The notes under the pieces are model-generated. The model saw nothing but the letters and a program-made list of their open reading frames with translations, was not told the origin of the DNA and ran no database searches. DNA of 64,000 nt from Vishniacozyma victoriae (taxonomy: Eukaryota; Basidiomycota; Tremellomycetes; Tremellales; Bulleribasidiaceae), in the NCBI GenBank assembly GCA_017654735.1, contig JADPYG010000004.1, positions 1 to 64,000 on the forward strand, in the 5' to 3' direction. Below, piece after piece: positions 1 to 10,646 of this stretch. Position 1 is the stretch's first letter; each line of letters starts with the position of its first letter. The position numbers and the translations under genes are program-made.

Positions 1-2085
1 TACATAGAAAGATGAAGTACAAGAGAGAGATGTAGCTAGAAGGAGAACAAAGGAAAAGCGGTGCTAAAAGGAAGCAATATGAAACACTACCCCTTGATCA
101 CCAAGTGAAGTCGCCACATTCTCACACAAATGTTGCTAAGACTTGCCAGGACTTGAAGGTCCAACGATCAACACCATAATCGCTGTGACGTGTCCATCCA
201 TTCGGCGCCACTCATAGCAGGCAAAGACCACGGCTTTTGGTTGTCTCATTGCAAACATTCAACATAGCGAGATTTACTTAGATAGTATCCCACAAAAGTC
301 TTGTTGGTCCTGCTGCGACAGATGTCTTCAATTTGCGATTGCCGAATTGTTTCAAAAACGTCAAGAATATCTGGATCTTTGAGCGCTTCGTTTTCAATCA
401 GTGTTGTAGCATGTCTTTTAAGCAACCAAAGGGAGCGGCTAAGATCCGGCAAGAAAACCCCAGCAAGCCAATTCTGTAGATCCTAGGTCAATCAGGAACC
501 TCTAACGAAGTCTACTATCCACGGCAAACGGCAACACCTCCAAGCCAGCACATGAAACACGTTTACAGTACATTTGATAAACAGTGCATATATCTTGCTC
601 ACTCCACCAGGGGTACAAAACATGCAAAAGGGTGAATTTAAGTCTAGCCTGGCCAATTAATCAGGTGGATTGCCAAAAGGCTGGAACAGTCTCATAGTAC
701 AACAGTAGAACTCAGGTAGGATTGATGATTGAGGATCCAAGTCAAGACAAGTCTGGAACAGGCAAGACAATTGGGTCTTAGAAAAGAAGGTTTCAGTGAA
801 TTATTGGCAAGGACCAAAAGGTACATATCAAGGTCGCTGAAGGTTTGTAGAATCTCAGCAATCCTCAATTGATGTCTTGAGCTGAGTTAGTCATATAAGT
901 AGATTCCAGCTTGTAGCTTTATTGCATAGTCACTGGCTCCCAACACATGGTCTAGCAGTAGTTGATGCCCCTGGACTATTTTGATAGCTTGTCCGCTAGG
1001 TTGTTCTACGCCTCTCAAAGGTTAGGAGATCTTACCTGACCTTCGTGATTATTGCGAGTCGACCATTGGTTGATTGGCGTAGTCCGGTGACAACGTCGTA
1101 GAGTAAAGAGATTCTGCAATGCTTGTTAGAGCAGAGGGTCTCTAATTTGCGTGACTATCTACTCAAGTATCCAAGAGCCTCGCGAGATGGTTCGACTCCG
1201 CAATGAAGTTTCGCTTTCTGTGTGTAATATGCAGACACTCAGAACGTGGCCAAAGAAGGCCTACGTAACAATGTTCATATGATCCTTAGGAAAAGAAATA
1301 TCCAACCTAAGCATGTCTGTCCCCTTTGTATCCCTGCCTGGCTCATACTTGGAGAGTGTCTCTTGGATATGGAAATCTTGTGGTAATACTTTTCAAGGAA
1401 TAGAGAAGTCCAGGCACATAATATTTTGATAATTGAGTAGTTAGGTGAAACAGTCTGGCAATGAAAGCATCAATGTGGGTGTGTTTGTAGTGTCATGAGT
1501 TGGTGAGTCTACGTCAGGAGGTCAATACAATATGTGTCCCTCAAGAAGAATTAGCTTTGAGACGACCTGCTTATATATTAGTATCGTAGACGGGGTTGAC
1601 GTGGAACTGAAAGCGCAGACGAGCCAGTGCATTTAACTATTCGAGCAGTCAGGTCAAAATCGAATGTTTCCGAGGCACTTTTAGCCCCATCACCCGATAC
1701 GACTAGGGTTTGTTACGAGCACGGCAATGCTGCTTGCTGCAGTGACCTGCATGTCATGTAGCGGTGATGATTACAGTTTCCAGTCTACAATGCATACATC
1801 CCTCATGGCCGCCAATCATCATCACAAAAACTGCTGTATACATGAAGTGTCCCTGTTCGACTATACCGTTCCTCTACGACTACATCAGAAGACGTTCAGT
1901 TTCCTGTCGCCTCCACGCCATTGTCTGCTACTGAAACTGGTAGAGTCGTGATCTTTAGGCTGGTGCCTGTGCAGCATTGGAATATCGTTCATGTCGTTAT
2001 ACTGTGCATCAGCTTGTTCCTATAAAGTGATGTCGAGAAGGACCTACGTGAGACGGGGCGCCTCTTGGATCGTTGTGATCACTAC
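1..2085. other. gene-poor left flank
   Basis: No intact gene could be assembled here on either strand. Frames are short and broken and I see no chain of exons joined by plausible donor and acceptor sites, apart from one coding-like exon described separately at 246-490. The stretch looks more A/T-rich than the coding areas. No LTR, terminal inverted repeat, telomeric repeat or tRNA was recognised. It could be intergenic DNA, a decayed gene or transposon remnants. Confidence 0.5.
246..490 (-). pseudogene. orphan coding-like exon remnant
   Basis: On the minus strand an open frame follows a good splice-acceptor context (a CTGATTGAC branch-like motif and then CTAG near 491). It encodes about 80 residues and ends in TGA at 248-246. 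The composition looks protein-like: an Asn-Trp-Leu segment, a Leu/Arg-rich helix, then an Ile/Glu/Asp-rich stretch and Lys-Ser-Arg-Tyr near the end. There is no ATG in frame, and I could not find convincing upstream exons between 500 and 1700. I do not recognise the family. It may be the last exon of a decayed gene or of a gene whose other exons I missed. Confidence 0.25.
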
Positions 2086-3329
2086 TCACAAGAGCCGCAC
2101 TTGACGATAGAACATGCGTGTGGGGTTGATCCCTGCGAAGTTCAAAGCGGAAGTTCAAGACCGCTTAGCCATCAGCTTCCAACATCTACCGAGGAGCAAG
2201 AAGCTCACCCATGAACATGACCGCTGGAATCTTGGAGTTGCAAATCCTGTGACATCAGCTTTGCGACACTCACTTGAGCTTGACCCAAGGACATACATGT
2301 AAAGAAATACCATGGTCGTTTTGTTGTTGGCTGCGAATTGAATGGCAATGACTGTCGCAGCGAGGGCCGGAGGAAGCTGACTTTTGACCGTGTACCTGTC
2401 GATTAGAGCTGTCGACGGTTTCGTCGTAGGATGACTGACACAATCACGTTTGAGAAGGTGGTCGGTGTTTTTCCAACCAGTTTTCGATTTCCAGAGCCCA
2501 TAAGCTATACTGCTCGTCAACATGACATCGGTGGCCACATTGGTGAACAGCTGCAGATGTCAGTGATGTATGTATCGTAGATGTTAAATCAGCACTGACG
2601 TAGGCGTGAGGAGGTGGCTGAATCATTTGAGTTACGTTGAATTCCGGGTTTTTCAGAATCGACGTCGCGATCCTCCTAGCGAGTATGAGACCTGTCGTGG
2701 CTAACCTGACATCGTCAGTGACCATGTGTCACATTGGGCGAGCTCACATGAAAGGCGTGATGATGACAAGAACCAGGATCCGATTTCCGTTGATTCGATA
2801 TGAACGCTCCAAATTAAAGATCTGACAGGCGAGTACAACCGTCTCATCGATTACGGGTAGCCATGAAAAGACTTTCATCAGCTTCAGAGGTCCTTCGTGC
2901 ATCACATGGCTTGCAATGTATTGGACATAGCGGACGGACGACGGACGTACCGGTACTATCGGCGAATTGAGCAAATTTGCCATAATCACTGACAAAGATG
3001 TTGTATTCCCAAACCGTGACAAACATGCTTGATGCAAGAGACCATACTAGGACCCAGTACTGATTATCAGTCATCGCGGTAGATGAATCAGAGATCGACA
3101 TACCACTATAATGCTGACAAATCTTTTCTCCTTGTTTGTCCAAGAGACCCAATGCCATACTTGAGTGAGCAGTACGCCTAGTAGCAGCATATTGAAGCAG
3201 TAGCTGCGAGTGTGAGCCTTCGGGTGGATACGCAGGATAGGGGACTCACCCCATGATGAAGGGCCCAAAACCAGCACCGAGGTCTGCTACAAACCTGGTC
3301 CTTACAGCTGCTTCCGGAGGGCCGCCCAT
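2086..3329 (-). CDS. DUF6534-like multi-pass membrane protein
   Basis: This is a multi-exon gene for an integral membrane protein. The ATG at 3329-3327 opens an exon with a Gly-rich start (GAGFGPFIMG). The donor is at 3249, and the next exon encodes a hydrophobic helix with WHWVSW. Later exons carry YWVLVWSLASSMFVTVWEYN, a helix with LACQIFNLERSYRINGN, then FTNVATDVMLTSSIAYGLW followed by KSKTGWKNTDHLL, and a last helix rich in Ala. This order (Gly-rich start, WxxSW-like helix, W/R-rich loop, then TD.L..S....L..S.TG...TD.LL) matches the basidiomycete DUF6534 family of about seven helices, whose function is unknown. The proposed stop is TGA at 2088-2086. The family call is fairly firm; the exact last two exons are less so. 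A TATA box lies 66-75 bp upstream. Confidence 0.65.
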
Positions 3330-4286
3330 TGTCAGATCAGAGACAGTAGGAGACGAGCGGAAGAGTGGGACTGAGTCGACGCAGACAGGACACTATTTAT
3401 ATAGCAGCCCATTCCCGAGATGTCGTCCTTTGTTTACCGCCATTCCCCTTCAATGATCGCTCCGGATGATTGATGCCCGAGCACACAATGACTTTGAGGT
3501 ATTTCAAGACAAGTTAGTTCGGCTAAGGCACCCGTTTTGTGCGGTGCCGAGTCATAAGCTCCTCCTCTTTCTCTTCACGTTCCGCCTCCTGTTCCTCCTC
3601 CTTCATAGCTTGAAAATAAGAACTAGGCCAAGGGATGGGGACGGACTAGATCACAATCAGCCCCCGAGCAAACAAGATTCAAAGGCCTTTCTGGGTGTTG
3701 ATCGCCGAGACGAGCAAAGATGGGTCCTTGATATGGCATAGGTGTCTTGTGTAGTGTACGTGTGTGCCCTTCAAAAGAGGAGTAAAACAAAATGCAATCA
3801 GCGCTTGGACGTTTGAAAGGCACATTTGACTTTCGGATCCATTTCTCGGATCCGCAAAGATAAGAACGCGATAACACCGGATGTACGGGCGCGCTGCTGA
3901 AACAAAGGTGTTGGTACTAGAAGGGCGGTGTGAAATTGCTTGGGTATACCGTCGTGACCCATCAACTCGAAGCATGCTAGGAGCAGACGAGTATCATTAA
4001 ATTGGTGACTCGTCAATGATCTTCATAATTTGAGTTATTATTTCACCGTCTATGCGTAGAGAGCTGTTTTTCCTCCTGACTCGACAGCTTCTGAACTCTC
4101 GAAAGCTCCGACGACGCCGTGATGATGAGCAGGACGACAATATGCGATGGGATTCAGGAGCGGCAGCCAAAATTCCCTTTAAACGAGTGCATGGCAATCC
4201 GTACCCATATAGTAAACTAGGACAGACAGACTCGACTCTACTATTCCTTTCGAATGTGGACTTGCATCTTCCCCTGACCGAGAACC
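3330..4286. other. intergenic stretch, no gene recognised
   Basis: About 950 bp lies between the DUF6534-like gene start and the LIM gene stop. Several overlapping frames of 70-100 codons exist on both strands, but none shows family features or consistent splice sites. It contains the TATA box at 3395-3403 and the upstream region of the DUF6534-like gene. Confidence 0.5.
3395..3403 (-). promoter_or_regulatory. TATA box of the DUF6534-like gene
   Basis: TATATAAAT reads on the minus strand about 66-75 bp before the proposed ATG at 3329, a usual place for a fungal TATA element. Confidence 0.5.
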
Positions 4287-5565
4287 TCATCCGTGAAATA
4301 CGCGTCTTGGATCGGTGCCCACTTGATCCGAGTTGGGGGTGACGGGCGATTCGAACCGTTTCGCAAGATTCCTCACCGTATCGCGGTAAAGTCCCTGAGG
4401 GCCTTTGAGTTGACCTTTGTTCTCGTCTATTTTGGGCTTGTTTGGACGCGAGCTACCGATATCGCGGTTGTTTAGAGGCCGGTGGTCTTGGAGAGGTGCG
4501 GGATATGGGTGTGCTGCTGGTGCCGTTGGGACTAGCGGAGGTTCGCTCGAATGTGACACAGAGTCGCAGAGCTTTGACGGCTGAGATGGTTGAATGACGA
4601 GTCCAGGAGGCGCAAAGCGACGTCGAGCCGGCGGCGCTGGCCGACCGTTTTGAGATCGTTCCAGAGATACAGGCGTCGTGGGGTCCGTTGTTGGATTCGG
4701 TCTTTCTGCTGGTCCAAGAGTGCCGCTATAGCACGTAGGGCAGTGTGGTTGGCCTTTTACGCACAAGAGATGGTCGTGTTTGTACAAGTCGAGATCGCAG
4801 ACTGAGAATGGTTAGCTGAAGCGCTTGCAGCACGGCTCACCTTTGCAGCAGAAGCAATGGGCGTGCCAGATAGTATCACCTCGTCCCTTGACGTGTGCCC
4901 CCTTGTGCGGTCCTTTCTCGTCTCCAACCACCGGTAGCTGACAATGTTCACATGTACCTTTGGAATGGCGTATGCTAAAGCAAGAGCGGCAAAGAGCGTC
5001 GGCATTGGAAGATTGGCCGGAAGGACTGTGTGTAAGTCGGCGCCGGTATGGGTGCGGTAGTTTACGTACCTCGGAAGATAAATACTCGAGTCAGATGACA
5101 ACACTTTGGCACAGCTCGCGCAGCGGGGATGCCCAACAGCTTTATCGAGAAGAGTCCCATAGACTGCTGATCAGTTGAGGTCGCCGCCACGACTCACCCC
5201 TAGCCAAATCAGCGCCGGGTGTAGCTTGTACATCGAGGTAGGTGCCATGTCGAGGGGTTGAAGGCAACGGCGTGTTGGGCACACTGTGCTCCTTGGCCAA
5301 AGGAGAGCCGGGCGAGCGGGTTGGTGGAGTGGTATAACTAGGGAATCAGCGCGAGAACTAGATTGACATGACAAGCTTACTTCTTGGCCCATCTATCGGG
5401 ACTACCACGACGTTGCGTTGGTGTCAACAAGTTACGCACTGGACTCGGCTTCTCTAGAGATCATTTCAATATCTCGCTTGACGCACCGATTCCTTTGCCG
5501 CTGCAGGCGCTGCATCGAGTCTGAAGACCTGGCAGCGCTGTGCCGCAGATGTTGCAGACTATCAT
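4287..5565 (-). CDS. LIM-domain protein with N-terminal Cys-pair finger
   Basis: LIM domains are zinc-binding protein-interaction modules found on cytoskeletal and signalling scaffolds. The first exon (ATG 5565-5563) encodes MIVCNICGTALPG followed by RCSACSGKG, two CxxC pairs resembling a zinc ribbon. Next comes a Pro/Thr/Arg-rich linker, then HPRCASCAKVL and CRSCFS. A typical LIM double finger follows: CEHC, about 24 residues, WHAHCFCCKVCD, then CVKGQPHCPTCY, split by an intron after the CCK triplet. The C-terminal 140 residues are Pro/Ser/Arg-rich and probably disordered, ending at TGA 4289-4287. The exons were joined by eye and keep frame. The specific orthologue is not recognised; actin or septum-associated LIM proteins are candidates. 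It is head-to-head with the UPF0047 gene, 190 bp apart. Confidence 0.7.
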
Positions 5566-5755
5566 GGTGGGGAGTATAGGTGTATATGCATAGTGGCTTC
5601 ATCATGCGACGCGCTTTTGAGCAAGGGGGAATGTAGGAGTGAGTGTGTGTATCGTTGAACCAACTTCCAGTCGTTTCAATCTACACGTGGCTGCTATAGT
5701 GACGTCAACCAGCAACCTTTTCTTCTGTTCATACCTTACACTCGATAACTACACC

Positions 5756-6411
5756 ATGCCCTGGCAAAAACGATTCACTCTACCCCCTCACACCAAAGGA
5801 ATGCATCTGATCACTGATGCCGTCCTTCGAGAATGTCAGGAAGGGCTTAAAGGAGTGGATATTGGTATTTTCACCCTAAACTGCCTCCACACTTCTGCAG
5901 GCCTGACTGTATGTTGAAACCCGAGAACGCATCTGGATGCTGCTGACTTTGCCCCAGGTGAACGAAAATTGTGATTCGTGAGTATAATCAATTCGGGAGA
6001 GGGCTGCGACTGACGACCGCCGACAGAACAGTCAGAAGTGGTAGGTCATTTATTTAGTTCCAGTGCTGATCTATCAGATATGGATATGGCGTGAGTCATC
6101 CTCAGACTTGGCCGCTCCATCGCAACGCCTGACTAGACAGCCTCGACACCATCGTCCCTGAGTCCCTGCCATGGGAGCATACCGATGAAGGACCAGAGTA
6201 GGTCTAGACGTCGCGAGCCGAACTGATTTATAGCGACTCTGTCTCGCATCTCAAGACTTCTTTGATCGGCAGCTCGATCACGATACCCATCTCAAAGGGC
6301 AAGTTGGTCTTTGGAACATGGCAGGGTATATATCTGGCAGAGTTTAGGCACAGCGGGGCGGGCTGGGGTGGCAGGGGTGAGGGCAGAAAGGTCATTGCGA
6401 CCATCTTGTGA
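5756..6411 (+). CDS. YjbQ/UPF0047 family protein
   Basis: A 144-residue protein of the widely conserved YjbQ/UPF0047 family; bacterial members have weak thiamine-phosphate synthase activity and the true role is unclear. Diagnostic stretches are MPWQKRFTLPPHTKGMHLIT at the start, LHTSAGLTVNENCD in the middle, and SLIGSSITIPISKGKL then FGTWQGIYLAEFR near the end. The length equals the family norm. Six exons sum exactly to 145 codons: 5756-5908, 5958-5977, 6027-6040, 6078-6090, 6141-6197 and 6234-6411. Three consecutive exons are just 20, 14 and 13 nt, and all the joins restore the conserved family sequence. The ATG at 5756 fits the family start. It converges on CCA1. Confidence 0.88.
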
Positions 6412-6500
6412 AATGTGATATCATAGTCGTTATATATGCATTGTCGTTACTCGAAATGATCATCGCGTCAGCGATCGTTCAACGCCTTCTCTTTCCTTGA

Positions 6501-8169
6501 TCAACGCTTTCTCTTTTCCGCCTTGAGCTTGTCGCTGCTCGGCACTTGCGCCTCCCAATCTCCCCTGCCACTCCCCTCCCATTGCTCCTTCAGCCACTCT
6601 TCAGCGTCGGCCTTTGTTGCCTCCGGGTGATCCAGCTGCCATTCGTTGACCGCTCGGCGAATCACGTTGAAGAGAGGGGATGGGCGGATGTCCAGCAGTG
6701 ATTGTATTTCGTGACCCTGCCAATCAGCTCATTCAGGCCTGAGACTCACGTTGATCAGAGGCGCCTTGTCAATGTCGGCATCAAGACCCGAGTCTTTGAT
6801 ATGTTGCTGGAGAGTCAGGTAGCGGTCAGAAATCGCTTCGCAGTCTCTGTTCCAGCCAGACCAGACAGGAAGGATTTCCATGACCGCTGCCCAGACTATT
6901 GATCGAGACCAAGGTCGGACTGCGGGATTCTGCAGGATAATACCCAATGCCGATCGAGAACTTTGAGAAGGACGGAGGAGCTCGGCGGCTGTAAATAGAT
7001 TGGTGACTGAGGTCTTTGTGTCGGTCGACAGCTGTTCAGTCAGCGACATCCACCACACAGAAACTCACCTTGAGACTATCCGACAAAACCACCGAGATGG
7101 CGGGCACCTCCTTTTTCTTTTGCTTGCACACCAGCCCACGAAAGGGCGATAGAGCTGCTCCCATCCACAAAATCTCGTCTTGTGTCTGAAACGAGTCGGG
7201 TAGAAGGCTCAAGATCTCCGCGCATCGTAGGGCGTCTTGGCGAGGAGGATTGAACTCGCTGGTGAATATAGAGTCGTGCAGCCCCAAAGCGTCGATCAAC
7301 GTGATGGCTCGGAGTGGACGATGTTTCATCATTTTGTGCACCTCGATTCCGACTCGCTCCTTGGAGACTTTGGTGCGGAGCGATGACTGTGTGTCAGTCT
7401 CTGATTCGAATGGGGTACTCACCTGTATTTCAGGCTGCTTGATTGCCTCGGTCACCTCGTCGGCAACAGACAGATCAAACCGACTGGCGAATCGGATACA
7501 CCTCAATACTCTAAGAGGGTCGTCCTCGAATGTTTGTTTGGGAGGTAGTGGGGTCCTTGCGACCTTGCCCGCCAGATCCGAAAGACCTCGACCGGTGTAA
7601 TCCTCGACTTGGCGAGTATGGACATTGTAGAATAACGAGTTGATGGTCAAGTCGCGTCGTAGAGCGTCTTCTTCTGGAGTGCCCAGCTGAACCTGATCCG
7701 GGATTCGGCTGTCGGTATATGTTTCGCTGCGAAGGCCAACAAAGTCGCACTCGAGTCCCATGATACGGGTCGTACCTGTCTCGAGGTGTTTACTCTGTTC
7801 CGGATTTGCTGCAACCTTGCCCACTGAGCCAGTCGCAATGTTTCGCTGATGAAGAAAGTCGACGAATCCTACTGCGAACGAGTGGCCAGAGGGGATGGTC
7901 AAGGCGATGTCGAGGTCGACGGAAGGAAGTTCTAGCAGCTATAACATTAGCACTGGCTGATGCTGAGGACGTACCTTATCTCTGACCCATCCACCAGCTA
8001 TTCGACACGTTACAGGGGGCTGTTGGGTTGCAGCAAATGCATCGAGATGAGAGATAAATTCGGCTTCTGCCGAGTCGAGCTTGACAGACATGGTCGTCTT
8101 GTAGAAACGCTTCGAGAAGAGATGGGGAATAGTCTGTCTACAGCGAGAGCGCAGTATACTACAGATCAT
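6501..8169 (-). CDS. CCA1: CCA tRNA nucleotidyltransferase
   Basis: This enzyme adds the 3' CCA to tRNAs in nucleus/cytosol and mitochondria. The first exon encodes the RIAGGWVRDK nucleotidyltransferase motif. After a short intron comes VDLDIAL, which carries the metal-binding Asp pair, then RRDLTINSLFYN, which is the family signature, and EDDPLRVLRCIRFASRF, the helical motif that contacts the template residues. The C-terminus is Lys/Glu-rich and ends at TGA 6503-6501. Two in-frame Met codons exist: ATG at 8169, preceding a basic, hydroxylated segment (MICSILRSRCRQ...FSKRFYKTT) that looks like a mitochondrial presequence, and ATG at 8091 (MSVKLDSAEAEF). This suggests one gene serving both compartments, as known for yeast CCA1. 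It is divergent from the ENV7-like kinase, 183 bp apart. Confidence 0.9.
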
Positions 8170-8352
8170 ACAGCATGTACTGGAGCCGGCCTTGATGAAA
8201 GAATATAGAGAGTGAGGTATGAAAGCGTGACGAGCAGCATAATTTAGAGTAGCTAAAGTGATCTGCGTAATAATTTAACCGGATTTAAGAGCATGTCTTG
8301 GCTCGTACACACCTACCTCGTATTCATGCCCAATCATACACATGAGTAGATC

Positions 8353-9703
8353 ATGGATAGTCAGGCTTTAGCTATCGCCCTCGACAGGCTCAAGTTTTAC
8401 GCAAAAGATGCAGCATACACTCTCTCGCAGGTAAGTCGCAAAAGCATCCTGCGTGCTGGTGTCGTAAACTGATCTCGCAGTGCGTCTGCAGACCGTGAGT
8501 CTCGCGACTTATCAGCTTGACAACCTGGAACTGACTATAGTGACGCGACACTCAAGATCAATGGTCGCTCCTATCGAATAGAGAAGCTGCTAGGAGAAGG
8601 CGGATTCTCTTTCGTTTACCTGGTATCAGACGTCTCCTCCGGCCGACGGTATGCTTTAAAGAAGATACTGGTGACCTCGGGTCAAGAAGGGGTCAAGGCA
8701 GCTATGCGGGAAGTCGAGGCTTATCGCCGCTTCAAACACAAGAACATTATTCACATTCTTGATTCTGCGGTCGTGCAAGATGAAGGGGGCGAAGGCAAGA
8801 TCATTTACTTGTGAGTGTTAGGTTGGGAATACCGCTGATACCAGATTCCTCCCACTCTATGCCAAAGGAAATCTACAGGACGCCATGACCTCGGCATCCG
8901 TGACTGGGAACAAGATCCCCGAAAGGCGTCTTCTCGAGTTGTTTCATGGTACATGCCTTGCGTGAGTCTCGCCATGCAGGTCAGCGACCGAACGCTAATC
9001 AAAGTGTTCGCGCCATGCACCGGTATCGACTACCCGCAGTCTCGGCTAGCTATCCTCCAGCACAAGAGGCTGATAACGACCCATTGATGACGGAACCTGT
9101 GTTTGACGGGGACGAGGAGCTTGGCACAGAAGAGGAAGGCCAGATGGTGGCCTACGCGCATCGCGACATCAAGCCGGGGTAGGTCGACTCGGTCAGACAA
9201 GAGCTGATGCCTAGAAATATCATGATTGCAGATGACGATTCTCCAATTCTCATGGACTTTGGCTCGACCATCAAGTGAGTCTGGGCGTAATAACTGCTGA
9301 TGATAGAGCCCGTATAGAGGTCCAAACAAGGCAACAAGCTCTCCTGGAGCAGGATATCGCTAGCGAGCACTCGACAATGCCGTACAGGGCTCCGGAACTC
9401 TTTGACGTCAAGACGGGCAAGACGCTGGATGAAAAGGTTGATATCTGGGTGAGTTGGACTGAAATGACCAGGGCTGATGAACAGTCTCTTGGCTGCACAT
9501 TGTATGCATGTGCGTATGGACAATCCCCATTCGAGGCGGATGGTCAGTCGGTACCTATGGCTGTCGCCAGTGGTAGGTATAGGCATCCTGGAGGATATTC
9601 CGACAAGCTCGTCAAACTCATCGATGCGATGTTGGTCGTAGAGCCCACCAGTCGACCCGACATCGAAACAGTCATCGACTTGACCGAGAAGGCGATGCGC
9701 TAG
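8353..9703 (+). CDS. ENV7: NAK-family Ser/Thr kinase (Env7/STK16-like)
   Basis: A protein kinase of the STK16/Env7 group; yeast Env7 is a palmitoylated vacuolar-membrane kinase that restrains membrane fusion. Visible elements in order are a short N-terminus (MDSQALAIALDRL), a 14-nt exon at 8481-8494 encoding CVCRP, a glycine loop (LLGEGGFSFVYLV), a catalytic Lys (YALKKI), an HRDIKPGNIMI catalytic loop split by an intron, DFGS, an APE-like PYRAPELF and SLGCTLYACAYGQSPFE. It contains an acidic insert before the catalytic loop (DGDEELGTEEEG), as other members have. The two Cys of the micro-exon are candidate acylation sites, which is inference. The stop TAG is at 9701-9703. The start ATG 8353 gives 26 codons in exon 1, in phase. 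Confidence 0.85.
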
Positions 9704-9853
9704 CCAGCCTTGCTCTAGACCCCGAATTTCTCTTGACGAATCGTGGATTGTCTATTTCGTGCAAATGCAAACCCGTACATTATGTATGCATAATTCATTC
9801 ATACATTGCACACAACGAGGCTGCCTCATTCCGAAATAGCCCAAATAAGCATC

Positions 9854-10503
9854 TCAATACATGTGTACAGGTGGAACCAGTCGTCCATATCTTGGCGGTC
9901 TAGTTCTAGGGGTCGTCACAGGCGGAAGGGGAGGTGAAAAGACAGGACGAAGAGGAGGGCGCATGCGAGCAGGCGGCATCGGCTGTTGTCAGTGAGAGCT
10001 CATTTGGTGACTTACGAGAGGGCGCATTGGGAGATGAACCCTGACGTTGGGCGTGAACACAGCAGCCGGGCGAGGTGGAATGTAATAGTATGATTGATGT
10101 CGGAGCAGTATGGGCGGTCGTGATTGTAGTACTGGGTAGTTCTGCTTGATTGGCACATTCCGTATCTGATGCAGCTTGCGATCGTAATCTCTACGACGGT
10201 CTGGGTCCGACAAGACGTCATAGGCATCTGCATGTTAGCCCCTTCATTGATCTGTCCTACCTTTGACCGTCCGAAAGGTGAGAGCTTCCGAGTCGCCGGA
10301 ACGATCAGGATGACATAGTAAAGCTAGACGCAGATACGCCTTGCGAACTGATTGGATCAGCTCAAGTCTGTCGATGTGCAAACCTTCTTCAGCCCGAGCT
10401 GCAGCACTGTGTAATATGTCACGAGCTGATCCCCTTCCGCCTCTTGCTCATCTTCGTTCTCTGATTCACCGTCATCCGACGCCCTTGTGCTGGTTGCACC
10501 CAT
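9854..10503 (-). CDS. J-domain (DnaJ-like) protein with apparent frame break
   Basis: A small Hsp70 co-chaperone candidate. The frame from ATG 10503-10501 starts MGATSTRASDDGE, has an acidic segment, then VTYYTVLQLG, the usual entry to a J domain. Downstream exons encode AYLRLALLCHPDRSGD with the essential HPD, then DAYDVLSDPDRRRDYDRKL, then an Arg/Pro-rich tail to TGA 9856-9854. Helix I sits in another frame: EEGLHIDRLELIQSVRK is open directly into AYLRLALL. Removing GTTTGC...CGCAAG as an intron keeps frame but deletes helix I; an extra base in the G run at 10393-10395 would instead give a complete J domain. The sequence shown therefore seems frameshifted, by error or mutation. The specific family is not recognised. 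Confidence 0.65.
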
Positions 10504-10646
10504 GGTCTGATTGTAACTGATAGGTTATGTATGGTGCAAGGAGGAACAGCTGACCAAGTCGCTTCATATAGCATCTCTAGGATACACGTTTTACAAGGTT
10601 CTCCGGATTGACCCGTCATATACACACACACACGACCATTTGTTCT

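Noticed and set aside
1185..1200. GGTTCGACTCC, similar to a tRNA T-loop
   Set aside because: The flanking bases do not form a T stem and no anticodon arm lies upstream.
4052..4342. 96-codon plus-strand frame
   Set aside because: It overlaps the LIM gene's 3' end, is low in coding character and shows no family.
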